Part shown: positions 14,362-22,271 of the stretch, piece by piece
How the letters are laid out: every line of letters starts with the position of its first letter
How positions within the stretch are numbered: the stretch's first letter is position 1
Assembly (NCBI GenBank): GCA_002413345.1
Contig: DHWU01000007.1
Span: 1-27,501 of the forward strand
Direction of reading: 5' to 3'
DNA from: Propionibacteriaceae bacterium UBA5174
Lineage (GTDB): Bacteria > Actinomycetota > Actinomycetes > Propionibacteriales > Propionibacteriaceae
DNA: 27,501 bases
The notes under the pieces: model-generated
Told to the model about the DNA's origin: nothing
The model's database searches: none
The model's input: only the letters and a program-made list of their open reading frames with translations
Program-made: the position numbers and the translations under genes

Positions 14362-16890
14362 TTGCTGGCTCTGCTCAACCCGGCAATACCTGCGGTATTC
14401 ATCGAGGGCGGTGCTGGCACACATAAGAGCGCACTGTTGACCGATTGGGTGCAAGCGCCAGCTGCCGAACTGCGAGTGCTGGTGGAGTTTGACCAACGAC
14501 AGCTCACGCCGGCAGCGGTGATCCAACAGTTGGCCTACCGGCTGGCGTTGGCCGGAGTGGCGGTCCCCGAATTGACTAGCCCCAGTTCTTGGGATGCGTT
14601 GGTCGATCAGATCGAAGTCGCGTTGGACGAATTCGGCGGGCCATTGACTCTCGGTGTGGTTCGAATGGACGAGCTGCCAATCGCGGCGTCCAAGATGCTG
14701 ATCGAGGCCACTGGGTCCATGCCCGGATTCCGCCTGGTCGCCAGTGCGGTCGATGCTCAAAGACTCGTTACTGAGGCAGGCGCAGCCGGAATCGGGCACC
14801 TGGTGATCGGCGACGACGATCTGACCTATGACTTCGCTGAAGTGGCCGAATTCTTGACCGCTGAACTGCCAGGTGCTGGTGACAGCACCGTACGTGCGGT
14901 CCTGGACGCGACCCATGGGAACCCCGCGTTGGTTGAACGGGTGGTCTCGCTGTTTCCTCAGGAATGTCTGGCGGGAACTGTAGATGCAGAGCAAGCCTTG
15001 GGCGGCTGGATGCCGGAGCGAGTCGGAGCCCGTGAGTTCCGGGCGCAGCTTCGGGAACTGAGCCAAGCGCCACGATTCAACCTGGAGCTGCTCACCTGCA
15101 TGTATGGGGCCGAGCGCGGCGAATACTTGTTCGCCCGGTTTCCGAAGCTTGGCGTTGGGACGATGAGCGAACCCATCAGTGGTGGCCGAATCTTCACCTG
15201 GATGCCGGCCGTGCGGCGGTACGTGATCCAGGTGTGGCATGCCGATGAGTCGATCGAACAGTTTCACGCGGATCGGGCTCGTCTGGCCGAATGCGCACAG
15301 TTGAGTCACGATGCTGAACTGGCTTTGGCGATGCTGGTTGCGAACCGGGATCTTGACGAGGCCGAGAAGCTATGTGCGCAGTGGTTGTGGGAGTTGACCG
15401 ATGCTGACGCCGACTTGGTGGCGGAGCACTTTTCGGCGATAGACCCGCAGTCGTTCACTACCCGGCCTAGCCTCCTGGCGGCCGCAACTTTGCTTCTGCC
15501 AGGCAGGGGTGCGCCTTCCGACGACCCCGAACTGGCCGCTGTGCAGCAATCGATGCTCGCAACAACGATCGGGGGCGGGATCCGCGAGCAGCTTTCGACT
15601 CTCGCAAAGGCGGCGACCGTGGCCTTGGGAATCGGCGAACTCGGAGTTGGTGTGCGGGCTGCGGTGCGCTGGGCAAGTCTGATCCTGACCAAGCCTGAGA
15701 GTTGGAAGGCGCAAGTAGATCCCGAATTAGTCTCCGATGGGCTGTCAGTGGTGCGAGCTTTGGTGCAACTGGATCGGATAGATCTGGTGTCGCCGGTCGC
15801 CGCTGCTTTGTTGTCGGCTTTGCGGCGGTTGCCCGACCAGGTCGGAGGCATTCGAAGTTCCAGGGTGAGTTCACTGCATACGTCCGTGCGGATGGCCTCA
15901 ACGCTTTTGGGGTTATCCAGGGCGGAGACGCGATCCGTACAGCTGGCACCGCGGCAGTACAACCAGGACTTCGACTTGGTGATGCACGCGGTCATCGATG
16001 CGTGTGAGGCATTGGATCGTGGGGATCTAGTCAGTGCCGAAGCGTTCACCAGAGTGGCGATGTTGCGGGTGGCTTCGCCGCTGGAATGGTCCGTGCTGAT
16101 CTTCCTGCGGGCTATCTCACTGTTGGCATTGGGCGACCGGGACAACCTGGAAGTGCTCGACGATCAACTTCAGGTGTCGTCCCGGTGGCAGGCATGGCAG
16201 TACCACCTAGAGGCGCCGGGGCTATTTGCCTATGGGCTGGAGATTTTGACCGCGATTACCTTGCGGCGCGGACCCCGGTCGCTAGTGGAGTTGTTGGCCC
16301 ACGTGAAGGCGCTGCTACCGGGAGCGAAGCATCGTTGGCCCGCTTGGGGCCAGCGGCTATTGGAAACCGCCATCCTCGCCGGCAGCGGTGCGTTACGTGG
16401 CCTTGGAGTACCCACCGATACCGAATTAGAACCGTTTCCTCCGCGAATGGCCTGGCAACTCGTGCTGCTGGTCGCCTTGGTTAGTCTTCGAGCCGGCGAA
16501 GGCGCCACCGCCGTCTCTGTGATGCTGCGGGGCGCGCGTGATCTCAGGTACCCCAATGCACCCATTGCCTTGGTGGTGGCGACCGGTGAGGAGATTCGCG
16601 ATCTCAACGACTGGTTGCCAGCGAAGACGCCGCCGGTGATTAGGACGAGTCTGGCGTTCGCGCAGTCTTACGTCGGTGTGCCGGTGGACACGAGTCACGC
16701 CCTTCAACTGGGGGCCAGAGAGTTGGAGGTTCTTGACGGTGTGCGTCGCGGCCTGACCAACTCAGCTATCGCCCGCGAGTTGTTTGTATCGGTCAACACC
16801 ATCAAGTTCCACCGAGCCAACCTGTATCGCAAGCTCAAAGCAACTAGCCGAGAAGAGCTGCTGGCCGAGGCGCTTCAACAAGGCCTTTAA
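14362..16890 (+). CDS. Large MalT-like LuxR-family regulator (LAL type)
   Basis: This regulator of about 842 residues has an N-terminal P-loop NTPase region, a long helical middle that resembles the TPR-like sensor part of MalT/LAL proteins, and a C-terminal LuxR helix-turn-helix (about 780-842). The C-terminal motif reads LGARELEVLDGVRRGLTNSA, then IARELFVSVNTIKFHRANLY. The P-loop is GGAGTHKS at 16-23, with His where the consensus GxxxxGK[ST] has Gly, so ATP binding may be altered. Start choice is uncertain. The frame opens after a TAG at 14332. TTG 14362 is the first standard start but has no ribosome site. A CTG at 14338 has AGGAG six bases upstream and would add TASTRERL, typical of this family. 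The gene is flanked by the two inverted copies of the structured RNA. Confidence 0.85.
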   Translation: MLALLNPAIPAVFIEGGAGTHKSALLTDWVQAPAAELRVLVEFDQRQLTPAAVIQQLAYRLALAGVAVPELTSPSSWDALVDQIEVALDEFGGPLTLGVVRMDELPIAASKMLIEATGSMPGFRLVASAVDAQRLVTEAGAAGIGHLVIGDDDLTYDFAEVAEFLTAELPGAGDSTVRAVLDATHGNPALVERVVSLFPQECLAGTVDAEQALGGWMPERVGAREFRAQLRELSQAPRFNLELLTCMYGAERGEYLFARFPKLGVGTMSEPISGGRIFTWMPAVRRYVIQVWHADESIEQFHADRARLAECAQLSHDAELALAMLVANRDLDEAEKLCAQWLWELTDADADLVAEHFSAIDPQSFTTRPSLLAAATLLLPGRGAPSDDPELAAVQQSMLATTIGGGIREQLSTLAKAATVALGIGELGVGVRAAVRWASLILTKPESWKAQVDPELVSDGLSVVRALVQLDRIDLVSPVAAALLSALRRLPDQVGGIRSSRVSSLHTSVRMASTLLGLSRAETRSVQLAPRQYNQDFDLVMHAVIDACEALDRGDLVSAEAFTRVAMLRVASPLEWSVLIFLRAISLLALGDRDNLEVLDDQLQVSSRWQAWQYHLEAPGLFAYGLEILTAITLRRGPRSLVELLAHVKALLPGAKHRWPAWGQRLLETAILAGSGALRGLGVPTDTELEPFPPRMAWQLVLLVALVSLRAGEGATAVSVMLRGARDLRYPNAPIALVVATGEEIRDLNDWLPAKTPPVIRTSLAFAQSYVGVPVDTSHALQLGARELEVLDGVRRGLTNSAIARELFVSVNTIKFHRANLYRKLKATSREELLAEALQQGL

Positions 16891-16936
16891 CCACTCGGGG
16901 CCGAGCCTCCGCCAGCGGCGGCAAACGCTGAGGACA

Positions 16937-17116
16937 AGGGAAAGGCCCCGGTGAGTATGAGTCTCCGGGGCCCCCTCGGATCAAGCGTGATGGCCAGTTC
17001 CGAAGGATCGGAAACGACCAGCCAGCGCGCCCCACGCATCACCGGGGACCCCAGCGGCGAACCGCTAGATGGTTGACTTCTTGTTTCCGATCACCGAATC
17101 ACCGAGGTGATCTGGT
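16937..17116 (-). ncRNA. Candidate structured RNA, copy 2
   Basis: Read on the minus strand this segment repeats the ordered blocks of copy 1: CCTCGGTG (17107-17100), GAAGTC (17080-17075), CCCC-GGTGATGCGT-GGGG (17047-17030), a GGCTGGT run, CATCACGCT (16992-16984) and the terminal hairpin. The hairpin AGCGG-TTCG-CCGCT (17066-17053) replaces CGAGC-TTTTT-GCTCG of copy 1. Two further stems are visible: TTCCG/CGGAA enclosed by TGGTC/GGCCA (about 17020-16991), and GATCACC/GGTGATC (17112-17089). The plus strand here, 16891-17500, has no credible ORF. The RNA would run convergently toward the end of the LuxR gene. Ends are inferred, not measured. Confidence 0.6.
16938..16977 (-). terminator. Terminal hairpin of structured RNA copy 2
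   Basis: GGCCCCGG (16944-16951) pairs with CCGGGGCC (16965-16972), with two more inner pairs around the loop. The core GAGTATGAGTC (16953-16963) is the exact reverse complement of the copy 1 core, and CCTTTCCC follows on the minus strand as in copy 1. It may also end LuxR transcription from the plus strand, 48 bases after that stop codon. Confidence 0.6.
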
Positions 17117-17123
17117 AACCAAT

Positions 17124-17152
17124 TTTCTAGTCCTCCAACCGGGTTACCGCAA
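17124..17152 (-). promoter_or_regulatory. Predicted promoter of structured RNA copy 2
   Basis: On the minus strand TTGCGG (17152-17147), a 17-base spacer and TAGAAA (17129-17124) match the promoter elements of copy 1 at the same offset from the repeat block. Transcription would begin near 17116. Confidence 0.45.
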
Positions 17153-17191
17153 TAGTTTCCGTCGAGTGAATTCCAGGAAAATTCGCTAGCT

Positions 17192-17214
17192 CGGCGTGTC
17201 GTCGGCGTGTCGAG
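17192..17214 (-). repeat. 11-bp-period direct repeats, copy 2 (operator-like block)
   Basis: This is identical over 23 bp to 13314-13336 in the opposite orientation. The distance from the end of this block to the terminal hairpin core is 229 bases in both copies. It appears on the plus strand as TCGGCGTGTCG repeated at 17191-17201 and 17202-17212. The stretch 17215-17500 between it and fprA has no gene; the only other element I see there is a small dyad TTGCC-CAC-GGCAA at 17444-17456. Confidence 0.65.
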
Positions 17215-17500
17215 GTTAACTGGGTGATGAAAGCCGAATCGCAGCGTTGATCAGGCTCATGCCAGCGAAGTGGTGCCTGAGCTCGTGACCACTTGGGGTC
17301 ATCTTCTCGCCACGGCTTCGTTGCGGTGCGGTGGTGGCCGATCCAAGGAATCGCTGTGGCCATCGGGCAGGTAGGTCGGGGTCGAAGGGTGATCTTGGTG
17401 ATCGAATAAAGCAGACCTGTCGGCAGTTGCGGCAGATGAGATATTGCCCACGGCAAACGCCGGTAGGCGGCACAATCGGGGTCAGACCTAGGAGGACTAG

Positions 17501-18808
17501 ATGCGCAGAGTTGCCATTGTCGGTGCAGGCCCGTCGGGCCTGTTCGCCGCAGGACAGTTGGCCAGCCAAAATCAGATCGAGGTAGCCATCGATCTCTACG
17601 ACCGGCTGCCGACGCCGTTCGGGCTGCTCCGCTACGGCGTGGCCCCCGACCACGACAGCATCAAAGCGGTGGCCAAGACCCTCGCTGCGGCTTTCGATTC
17701 GCCGCGGGTGCGGTTCTGTGGGCTGGTGGAAGTTGGCACCCAGGTGAGGGCGTCCCAGTTGTTGGAGTGTTACGACGCGGTGGTTTACGCCTACGGTGCT
17801 GAGCTGGATCGCAAGCTCGGCATTCCCGGTGAAGAGCTGAACGGTAGCCGCTCCGCTCGCGAGTTCGTTTCCTGGTATTCCGGGCACCCCGATGCCCACC
17901 CACAGAATTTGGCTGGCATCCGCAACGCGGTGGTGGTCGGTGTGGGCAATGTGGCTGTGGACGTTTCCCGGATCTTGTTGAAAGACCCGGCCGAACTCAG
18001 CGTTACCGACATGCCCGAATCAGTGCTGGCCGAGTTGCGTTCCACCGAGATCGAACACGTCTGGCTGGTCGGGCGGCGCGGACCCGAAAGTGCTGCCTTC
18101 ACCAATACGGAGCTTCGTGAACTCTTGGGGCTGTCGGGGATGGACGTTGACCTGATCGGTGCGTCGGTGGAATCTATCGACACCGACGGCTTGGATCGTA
18201 AAGCCCGCTCCAACGTTGAGTCGATCGCTAAGGCCATCTCCGAGCCAGTACCAGGCGCCAAGCGGCATCTGCATCTGCTGTTCAACCACCGTCCGGTCGC
18301 GATTAAGGGCCTGACCAAGGTCGAAGCGGTCGAGTTCGAATCAAATCTTGATGGCTCCCGGATCGAGGTTCCCGCTGATCTGGTGATGCGGTCGATCGGT
18401 TACTACGGGGTGCCGCTGCCGGGCGTCCCCTTCGCTGAAGGTCGGATTCCGAACTTGGAAGGCCGGGTAACTGAAGTAGATGGCAGTGATCGTCCTGGTG
18501 AATATGCCGTGGGCTGGATCAAGCGCGGGCCGACTGGTCTGATTGGAGCCAACAAAAAGGATGCCACCGAGACAGTCGGCAGCCTGCTGGCCGATCTGGC
18601 AGTGGCGCCGCAACGCCAGTTGGCCGACCCCGATCAGCTGATGGCTTCGCGGGGCATCCAGCCCAGCACCTTGGCTGACTGGCGCCGCATCGACGACGCC
18701 GAGATTGGACGGGGCAATCTGCGGGGCCGGGAACGGACCAAGATCGAGGACTGGCACGACCTACTCGCTTTGGTGTTCGCCGAGCAGGCTGGTGACTCGG
18801 CTCCCTGA
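17501..18808 (+). CDS. fprA: FprA-type ferredoxin-NADP reductase
   Basis: This 435-residue flavoenzyme belongs to the adrenodoxin reductase-like group. It moves electrons between NADPH and ferredoxin using FAD. The FAD-binding Rossmann motif VAIVGAGPSGLFAAGQL is at about 4-20, followed by the family signature YDRLPTPFGLLRYGVAPDH at about 33-51. A second dinucleotide site VVVGVGNVAVDVSRILL binds NADP, and GWIKRGPTGLIGANKKDA near the C-terminus is also characteristic. Length is close to mycobacterial FprA. The ATG at 17501 has a strong GGAGGA site six bases upstream. The downstream Dabb gene has its own promoter, so this gene is probably transcribed alone. Confidence 0.95.
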   Translation: MRRVAIVGAGPSGLFAAGQLASQNQIEVAIDLYDRLPTPFGLLRYGVAPDHDSIKAVAKTLAAAFDSPRVRFCGLVEVGTQVRASQLLECYDAVVYAYGAELDRKLGIPGEELNGSRSAREFVSWYSGHPDAHPQNLAGIRNAVVVGVGNVAVDVSRILLKDPAELSVTDMPESVLAELRSTEIEHVWLVGRRGPESAAFTNTELRELLGLSGMDVDLIGASVESIDTDGLDRKARSNVESIAKAISEPVPGAKRHLHLLFNHRPVAIKGLTKVEAVEFESNLDGSRIEVPADLVMRSIGYYGVPLPGVPFAEGRIPNLEGRVTEVDGSDRPGEYAVGWIKRGPTGLIGANKKDATETVGSLLADLAVAPQRQLADPDQLMASRGIQPSTLADWRRIDDAEIGRGNLRGRERTKIEDWHDLLALVFAEQAGDSAP

Positions 18809-18817
18809 GCTGGCCGC

Positions 18818-18829
18818 TAGGCTGAAATC
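18818..18829 (+). promoter_or_regulatory. -10 box for a leaderless message
   Basis: TAGGCT (18818-18823) lies exactly six bases before GTG 18830, the same arrangement and same hexamer as at the cbbR gene. There is no Shine-Dalgarno before this GTG. Confidence 0.5.
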
Positions 18830-19132
18830 GTGATCAAGCACATCGTGATGTGGAGCTTCGCCGAGCACGCTGCTGGCGCGCACCGGGCTGCCAACCTGCA
18901 GATTGCTATGGACAAACTGGCCGCTTTGGCCGGCTTGGTGCCCGGCATGGAGAAGCTGGAAGTGGTGATTCCAAGCGAACCATTCGAGCACAGCTACGAC
19001 TTGGTGCTGTACTCAGAATTTGATTCGCCCGAATCGTTGGCTGCTTATGCGAGTCATCCAGAACACGTCGAGGTTGGCAGGTTCATTTCGCAGGTGCGCA
19101 CTGACCGGATCTGCGTGGACTACCAGCTCTGA
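18830..19132 (+). CDS. Dabb-family (stress-responsive alpha/beta-barrel) protein
   Basis: This 100-residue protein begins IKHIVMWSF and contains LVPGMEKLEVVIPSEPFEHSYDL, then SLAAYASHPEHVEV, a pattern typical of Dabb-domain ferredoxin-like-fold proteins, which form dimers or barrels. Cellular roles of bacterial members are mostly unknown. Translation probably starts without a leader at GTG 18830, as a TAGGCT box precedes it by six bases. It follows fprA by 21 bases and meets the TetR gene tail-to-tail. Confidence 0.85.
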   Translation: MIKHIVMWSFAEHAAGAHRAANLQIAMDKLAALAGLVPGMEKLEVVIPSEPFEHSYDLVLYSEFDSPESLAAYASHPEHVEVGRFISQVRTDRICVDYQL

Positions 19133-19151
19133 TTGCGTCGCGCAGTTGGGC

Positions 19152-19841
19152 CTAGTCCTCGTCGCCGAACAAGAGTTTCTCTGAAGCTGCCACGATCAGG
19201 TCGTAGTAATGGCCGGGCTCGATGGTGTCATAGCCCCAAAACTCGAAACGTTCGGTGAGCAGGATGCCCATCAGCATGTGCCAAGCGGCAACTCCAGCCA
19301 CCAGGGTCTCTGGGTGTACGTCGACGCCGGCCTCGGTCACGAATTTCTGCATCGCGCTGAGATCTGCGGGGTACTCACCCTTCATCACCCGCGGAAAGAC
19401 GCCGACGGCTTCGGCGTCGGCAGCGAGTTTGACTAGCAATAGGTGTAGCCGGATGCCCGAGGACAGAGTTTCGGTGGTCGGAACCTGGTAGCCATGGGGT
19501 GGGGTGCCGTTGATCAGGATCCACTCGTGTGGGTGGGCATTGCTCCAACTGCGCAAGGCATAGGCGAAGGCCCGCCAGCGTCCGCGAATATCGGCGGCCG
19601 GCACTGCGCTGTGGGCGGCCTCGACCGCGTCAGCCATGTCGTTGTAGACGTGGTGGAACAAGATATTCAGCAGGTCTTCGCGGCTGGTCACGTACCGGTA
19701 GAGGGCCGACGGGACAAGCCCAAGCTCCCGCGCTAGGCCGCGCACAGTGAGCGCTTCCTGTCCGCCGGTCGCCAACAGTTGGCTGCTGGCTTCAAGGATT
19801 GCCCGTTGGGTGATTTCGCGTCGTTCAGCCCGAGTGCTCAT
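19152..19841 (-). CDS. TetR-family transcriptional regulator
   Basis: This 229-residue protein has an N-terminal TetR DNA-binding domain: ITQRAILEASSQLLATGG, then ALTVRGLARELGLVPSALY as the helix-turn-helix and RYVTSREDLLNIL. The C-terminal ligand domain has NAHPHEWILINGTPPHGY, resembling the WHG-type domain of some TetR regulators. The ligand is unknown. ATG 19841 has GGAGGT very close upstream, and TAGGCT at 19868-19863 (minus strand) is a good -10 box. Its immediate upstream neighbour on the same strand is a polytopic membrane protein, which might be a target. Confidence 0.88.
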   Translation of the reverse strand: MSTRAERREITQRAILEASSQLLATGGQEALTVRGLARELGLVPSALYRYVTSREDLLNILFHHVYNDMADAVEAAHSAVPAADIRGRWRAFAYALRSWSNAHPHEWILINGTPPHGYQVPTTETLSSGIRLHLLLVKLAADAEAVGVFPRVMKGEYPADLSAMQKFVTEAGVDVHPETLVAGVAAWHMLMGILLTERFEFWGYDTIEPGHYYDLIVAASEKLLFGDED

Positions 19842-19862
19842 GACACCTCCGCGTCAAGATTG

Positions 19863-19868
19863 AGCCTA
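19863..19868 (-). promoter_or_regulatory. -10 box of the TetR gene
   Basis: TAGGCT on the minus strand, 21 bases before the ATG and followed by a GGAGGT ribosome site, so this message has a short leader. It is the same hexamer used at two apparently leaderless genes in the window. Confidence 0.4.
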
Positions 19869-19930
19869 CATTCGGACACGGGCGCGCGTGCATACTTCAG
19901 CGCGGACCATGACTGAACGAGGCTCGATGG

Positions 19931-20947
19931 TTACCAGTTTCCCGGCTGGCGTGCGGACGGTGGTGGGAAGGGGGTGCCTGGTTGGGGCGCCCACGACGGC
20001 GGTACGGGATAGCCGTAGCTTACCGGAGCCAGCGGCGGACGTGGTATTGGCGCCATTCCAGTCTGCATTCGGTAGACCCCAGTGGCGCACATCCACAACA
20101 GCGGAGTGGTGAATAGTGACACCACTGCACTGATCCCCAGCCACACCGCCAGCACCAGGTAGGTCGTGGCCGGGACACCGGCCAGGCCGTCCGACAGGTT
20201 TTGAAGGACCGAGAACCATGCCCCAATGGTGAAGGCACCCGTTAAACCCGTGACCGCGCCGACCGCCAGGGTGAAGACCAGAATTGGTCCGAACGCGCCG
20301 CGGGTCAGCTGCCAGGAACGCAGCAGTGCGGAGAATCCTTCGGCTTTTTCGAATCCTGCGACTGGCGCGAACAAAAACAACTTGACCCGTAACAGCATCG
20401 ATCCGACGCCTAAGCCCAGGGCTGTGAGCAGGATCATCAGGAATCCCATAATGATCCGGCTCGGCAGGGTCGGATCCGAAGGATCAGACCTTCGAAGGCT
20501 TCTAAGTAGCCAGCCCACCCCAGCGAAGCCCAGCCACTTGAACAGCCCGAGCAGCAGCCAAGCCGGAAGCACTCGGATCGCCACCGTCTTGGTCTTGGTG
20601 AACGCTTCAGAAAGTGAGCTGGGCCGCCGGTCGGCGGCAGCGGAGGCACGCACTGCGGCGAGCGCGCCGAGGTGGGTGCTGGCCAGCCCGGACAGCAGCC
20701 CACCACCCACAATGATTGCTGGCACCAAGACGAACAGAGAGGCAAAGCTCCCGGTGTAATAGTCGACCCGCAGTCGCGGCAAACCGACCAGCAAGGTGAC
20801 GACTGCGGTCAGGATCTGGATCGCTACCGGAATGGCGGCCAAGCCCAGCAGTGGAACCAGCGGACGGGAGAGCTGGAAAGCCTGTTTGAATACCAGGCCT
20901 ACGGGTAGTGAGGGTGGCTTGGTTGGCCCAACCCCGTAGGTGGTCAT
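19931..20947 (-). CDS. Polytopic membrane protein, unknown function
   Basis: This 338-residue protein has about six hydrophobic segments. Examples are VPLLGLAAIPVAIQILTAVV (about 31-50), LFVLVPAIIVGGGLLSGLA, RIIMGFLMILLTALGLGVG and PILVFTLAVGAVTGLTGAF. It ends in a Pro-rich cytoplasmic-type tail (PPSWAPQPGTPFPPP). The pattern resembles the glycerophosphoryl-diester phosphodiesterase membrane-domain proteins found near actinobacterial envelope genes, without a catalytic domain. ATG 20947 has no clear ribosome site. The divergent gene on the right encodes a DUF3048 lipoprotein. Function cannot be assigned. Confidence 0.75.
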   Translation of the reverse strand: MTTYGVGPTKPPSLPVGLVFKQAFQLSRPLVPLLGLAAIPVAIQILTAVVTLLVGLPRLRVDYYTGSFASLFVLVPAIIVGGGLLSGLASTHLGALAAVRASAAADRRPSSLSEAFTKTKTVAIRVLPAWLLLGLFKWLGFAGVGWLLRSLRRSDPSDPTLPSRIIMGFLMILLTALGLGVGSMLLRVKLFLFAPVAGFEKAEGFSALLRSWQLTRGAFGPILVFTLAVGAVTGLTGAFTIGAWFSVLQNLSDGLAGVPATTYLVLAVWLGISAVVSLFTTPLLWMCATGVYRMQTGMAPIPRPPLAPVSYGYPVPPSWAPQPGTPFPPPSARQPGNW

Positions 20948-21058
20948 GCCGGAATGGTACCCGGGTAGCTAGGTGGTGCCAGCGTGGCACCGTTTTGGCG
21001 CCTAGGATGTGCACAGTCCCCTTGGCGCCCCGCGCGGGCCATGCAGAAGGTAGATGTG

Positions 21059-22162
21059 ATGGAACCCCTCTCTAGGCGCTCGATTCTCGCTGGCGCCGCT
21101 GGCGTTGCAGGCGCCAGCCTCACCGGTTGTGCCGCCGCCACGCCAGCCGCGACCCCAGCAGCTTCTCCGACCCCTTCAGTCAGTGTCGACACCACGCCGC
21201 GCTGGCCGCTCACCGGTGTTCCGCTGAAAGACGGCGAAAGTCCCAAACGCATCGCTGTCACCGTGAAAGTCGCATCGACTAAAGCCGACCCGCTAAACCG
21301 GGGCCTCAACGAGGCCGACATCGTCTTCGTGGGGGCCGACGGGTACCACGACTTGCCAACTGGTGAGTCGGAAACTCGGCTCGCGGCAGTCTTCCACAGC
21401 ACTTACGCCGAAGCTGAGCAGCCAGTGCGGTCGATGCGTCCAGTTGATGCGGCATTACTCTCGCCGATCACTGGCATCATCGGTAGTTCTGGCGGGACCG
21501 GCTGGGTGCAGAAGTACATGGCCTCCTTCAGCAAGTACTTGGTTACCAAGTACGAAGACATCAAGGTCCCCGGCAAGGAGTACACCCACGAAGCCTCGAA
21601 GACGAGCTGGCGCTCGGTGGTGGCGCATCCGAAACTGATCGCCAAGCTCACCAAGGAATTTCAGGATGGGCCGCCGCAGAACTATCTGCCGTGGGCGTCC
21701 AGCGATGCCGAGGTGAGTACGGTCAACGGGCAAGCAGCCGGGTCGATCCAAGTGCCTTGGACCCTGAAGATGACCTACGAGATGAAATACACCTGGGACG
21801 CCAAGAAGCAGGTCTACCTGCGCTCCGTGCCTTGGGGCCCGCATAAGTTGCTGAATGGTACTCGGGTGACCACTGACAACGTACTGGTGATCTTGGCCGA
21901 GAAAGTTGAGGGCATGATCACTACGGATGGAACGATTACCGAAGGCGGTTCGCACCCCGAGCCGGTATATCGAATCGTCAACGGCACTGGCGCCTTCCAT
22001 TACGCCCATGGTGGCAAATACGTCAGCGGCACTTGGACAAAAGGCGCAGTGAACGAGGTATTCAAGTTCACCGTCGCCGACGGCACGCCACTCAAGGTCG
22101 CGCCAGGAAGAACCTTCATCGAGTTGCCAGGCGCGAAGTCCAAGGTCGTGTTCAAAGCCTGA
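21059..22162 (+). CDS. DUF3048-domain (YerB-like) lipoprotein
   Basis: This 367-residue exported protein begins MEPLSRRSILAGAAG with a twin-arginine-like SRRS, followed by a hydrophobic stretch and the lipobox LTGC at about 22-25, so it is probably lipid-anchored on the outer face of the membrane. A Ala/Pro/Ser/Thr linker is followed by the DUF3048 domain: WPLTGVPLK, the RSMRPVDAALLSPI segment typical of the family, and GHxxx-type residues near the end. Family members are of unknown biochemical role. The frame is open to 20984; ATG 21059 is chosen because AGAAGG lies eight bases upstream. A TAGGAT box at 21003-21008 could be its -10. A hairpin follows the gene. Confidence 0.85.
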   Translation: MEPLSRRSILAGAAGVAGASLTGCAAATPAATPAASPTPSVSVDTTPRWPLTGVPLKDGESPKRIAVTVKVASTKADPLNRGLNEADIVFVGADGYHDLPTGESETRLAAVFHSTYAEAEQPVRSMRPVDAALLSPITGIIGSSGGTGWVQKYMASFSKYLVTKYEDIKVPGKEYTHEASKTSWRSVVAHPKLIAKLTKEFQDGPPQNYLPWASSDAEVSTVNGQAAGSIQVPWTLKMTYEMKYTWDAKKQVYLRSVPWGPHKLLNGTRVTTDNVLVILAEKVEGMITTDGTITEGGSHPEPVYRIVNGTGAFHYAHGGKYVSGTWTKGAVNEVFKFTVADGTPLKVAPGRTFIELPGAKSKVVFKA

Positions 22163-22206
22163 GGTTACCTCGTTCTAAACCGCGGTCGCGAAGTGCAGCT
22201 CCCGCA

Positions 22207-22236
22207 CGGATCTGCGATGCTGGCTGCGCAGATCCG
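22207..22236 (+). terminator. Probable terminator after the DUF3048 gene
   Basis: CGGATCTGCG (22207-22216) pairs perfectly with CGCAGATCCG (22227-22236) around a 10-base loop, 45 bases after the stop codon. No U-tract follows. Confidence 0.55.
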
Positions 22237-22271
22237 GACGTAGTAGACAGCCGAGTTAAGACGGAGCGGGG

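Noticed and set aside
13774..15309. A 511-codon open frame on the minus strand across the start of the LuxR gene
   Set aside because: Its translation is low-complexity Arg/Gln/His-rich without any family pattern, and it lies antisense to a recognisable regulator; it is a shadow frame of high-GC coding sequence.
13294..17235. The inverted ~300-bp repeats as ends of a composite transposon or genomic island
   Set aside because: No transposase or target-site duplication is visible, base composition between them matches the surroundings, and the repeats are conserved only in functional-looking blocks.
17126..17501. Perfect 11-base complement between TCTAGTCCTCC (17126-17136) and the fprA ribosome site (17491-17501), which could sequester it
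   Set aside because: The left element lies in the predicted promoter of RNA copy 2 on the other strand, and no transcript covering both sites is evident. The pairing would span 350 bases and may be chance.
17127..17899. Open frames on the minus strand upstream of and over fprA, one with CRNCRQ resembling an HNH-type zinc knuckle
   Set aside because: No HNH histidines or family pattern follow, the longer one is antisense to fprA, and the region is accounted for by RNA copy 2 and its promoter.
19512..19525. TTGATCAGGATCCA, a near match to the FNR box, inside the TetR gene
   Set aside because: It has one mismatch, lacks extended arms and lies within coding sequence away from a promoter.
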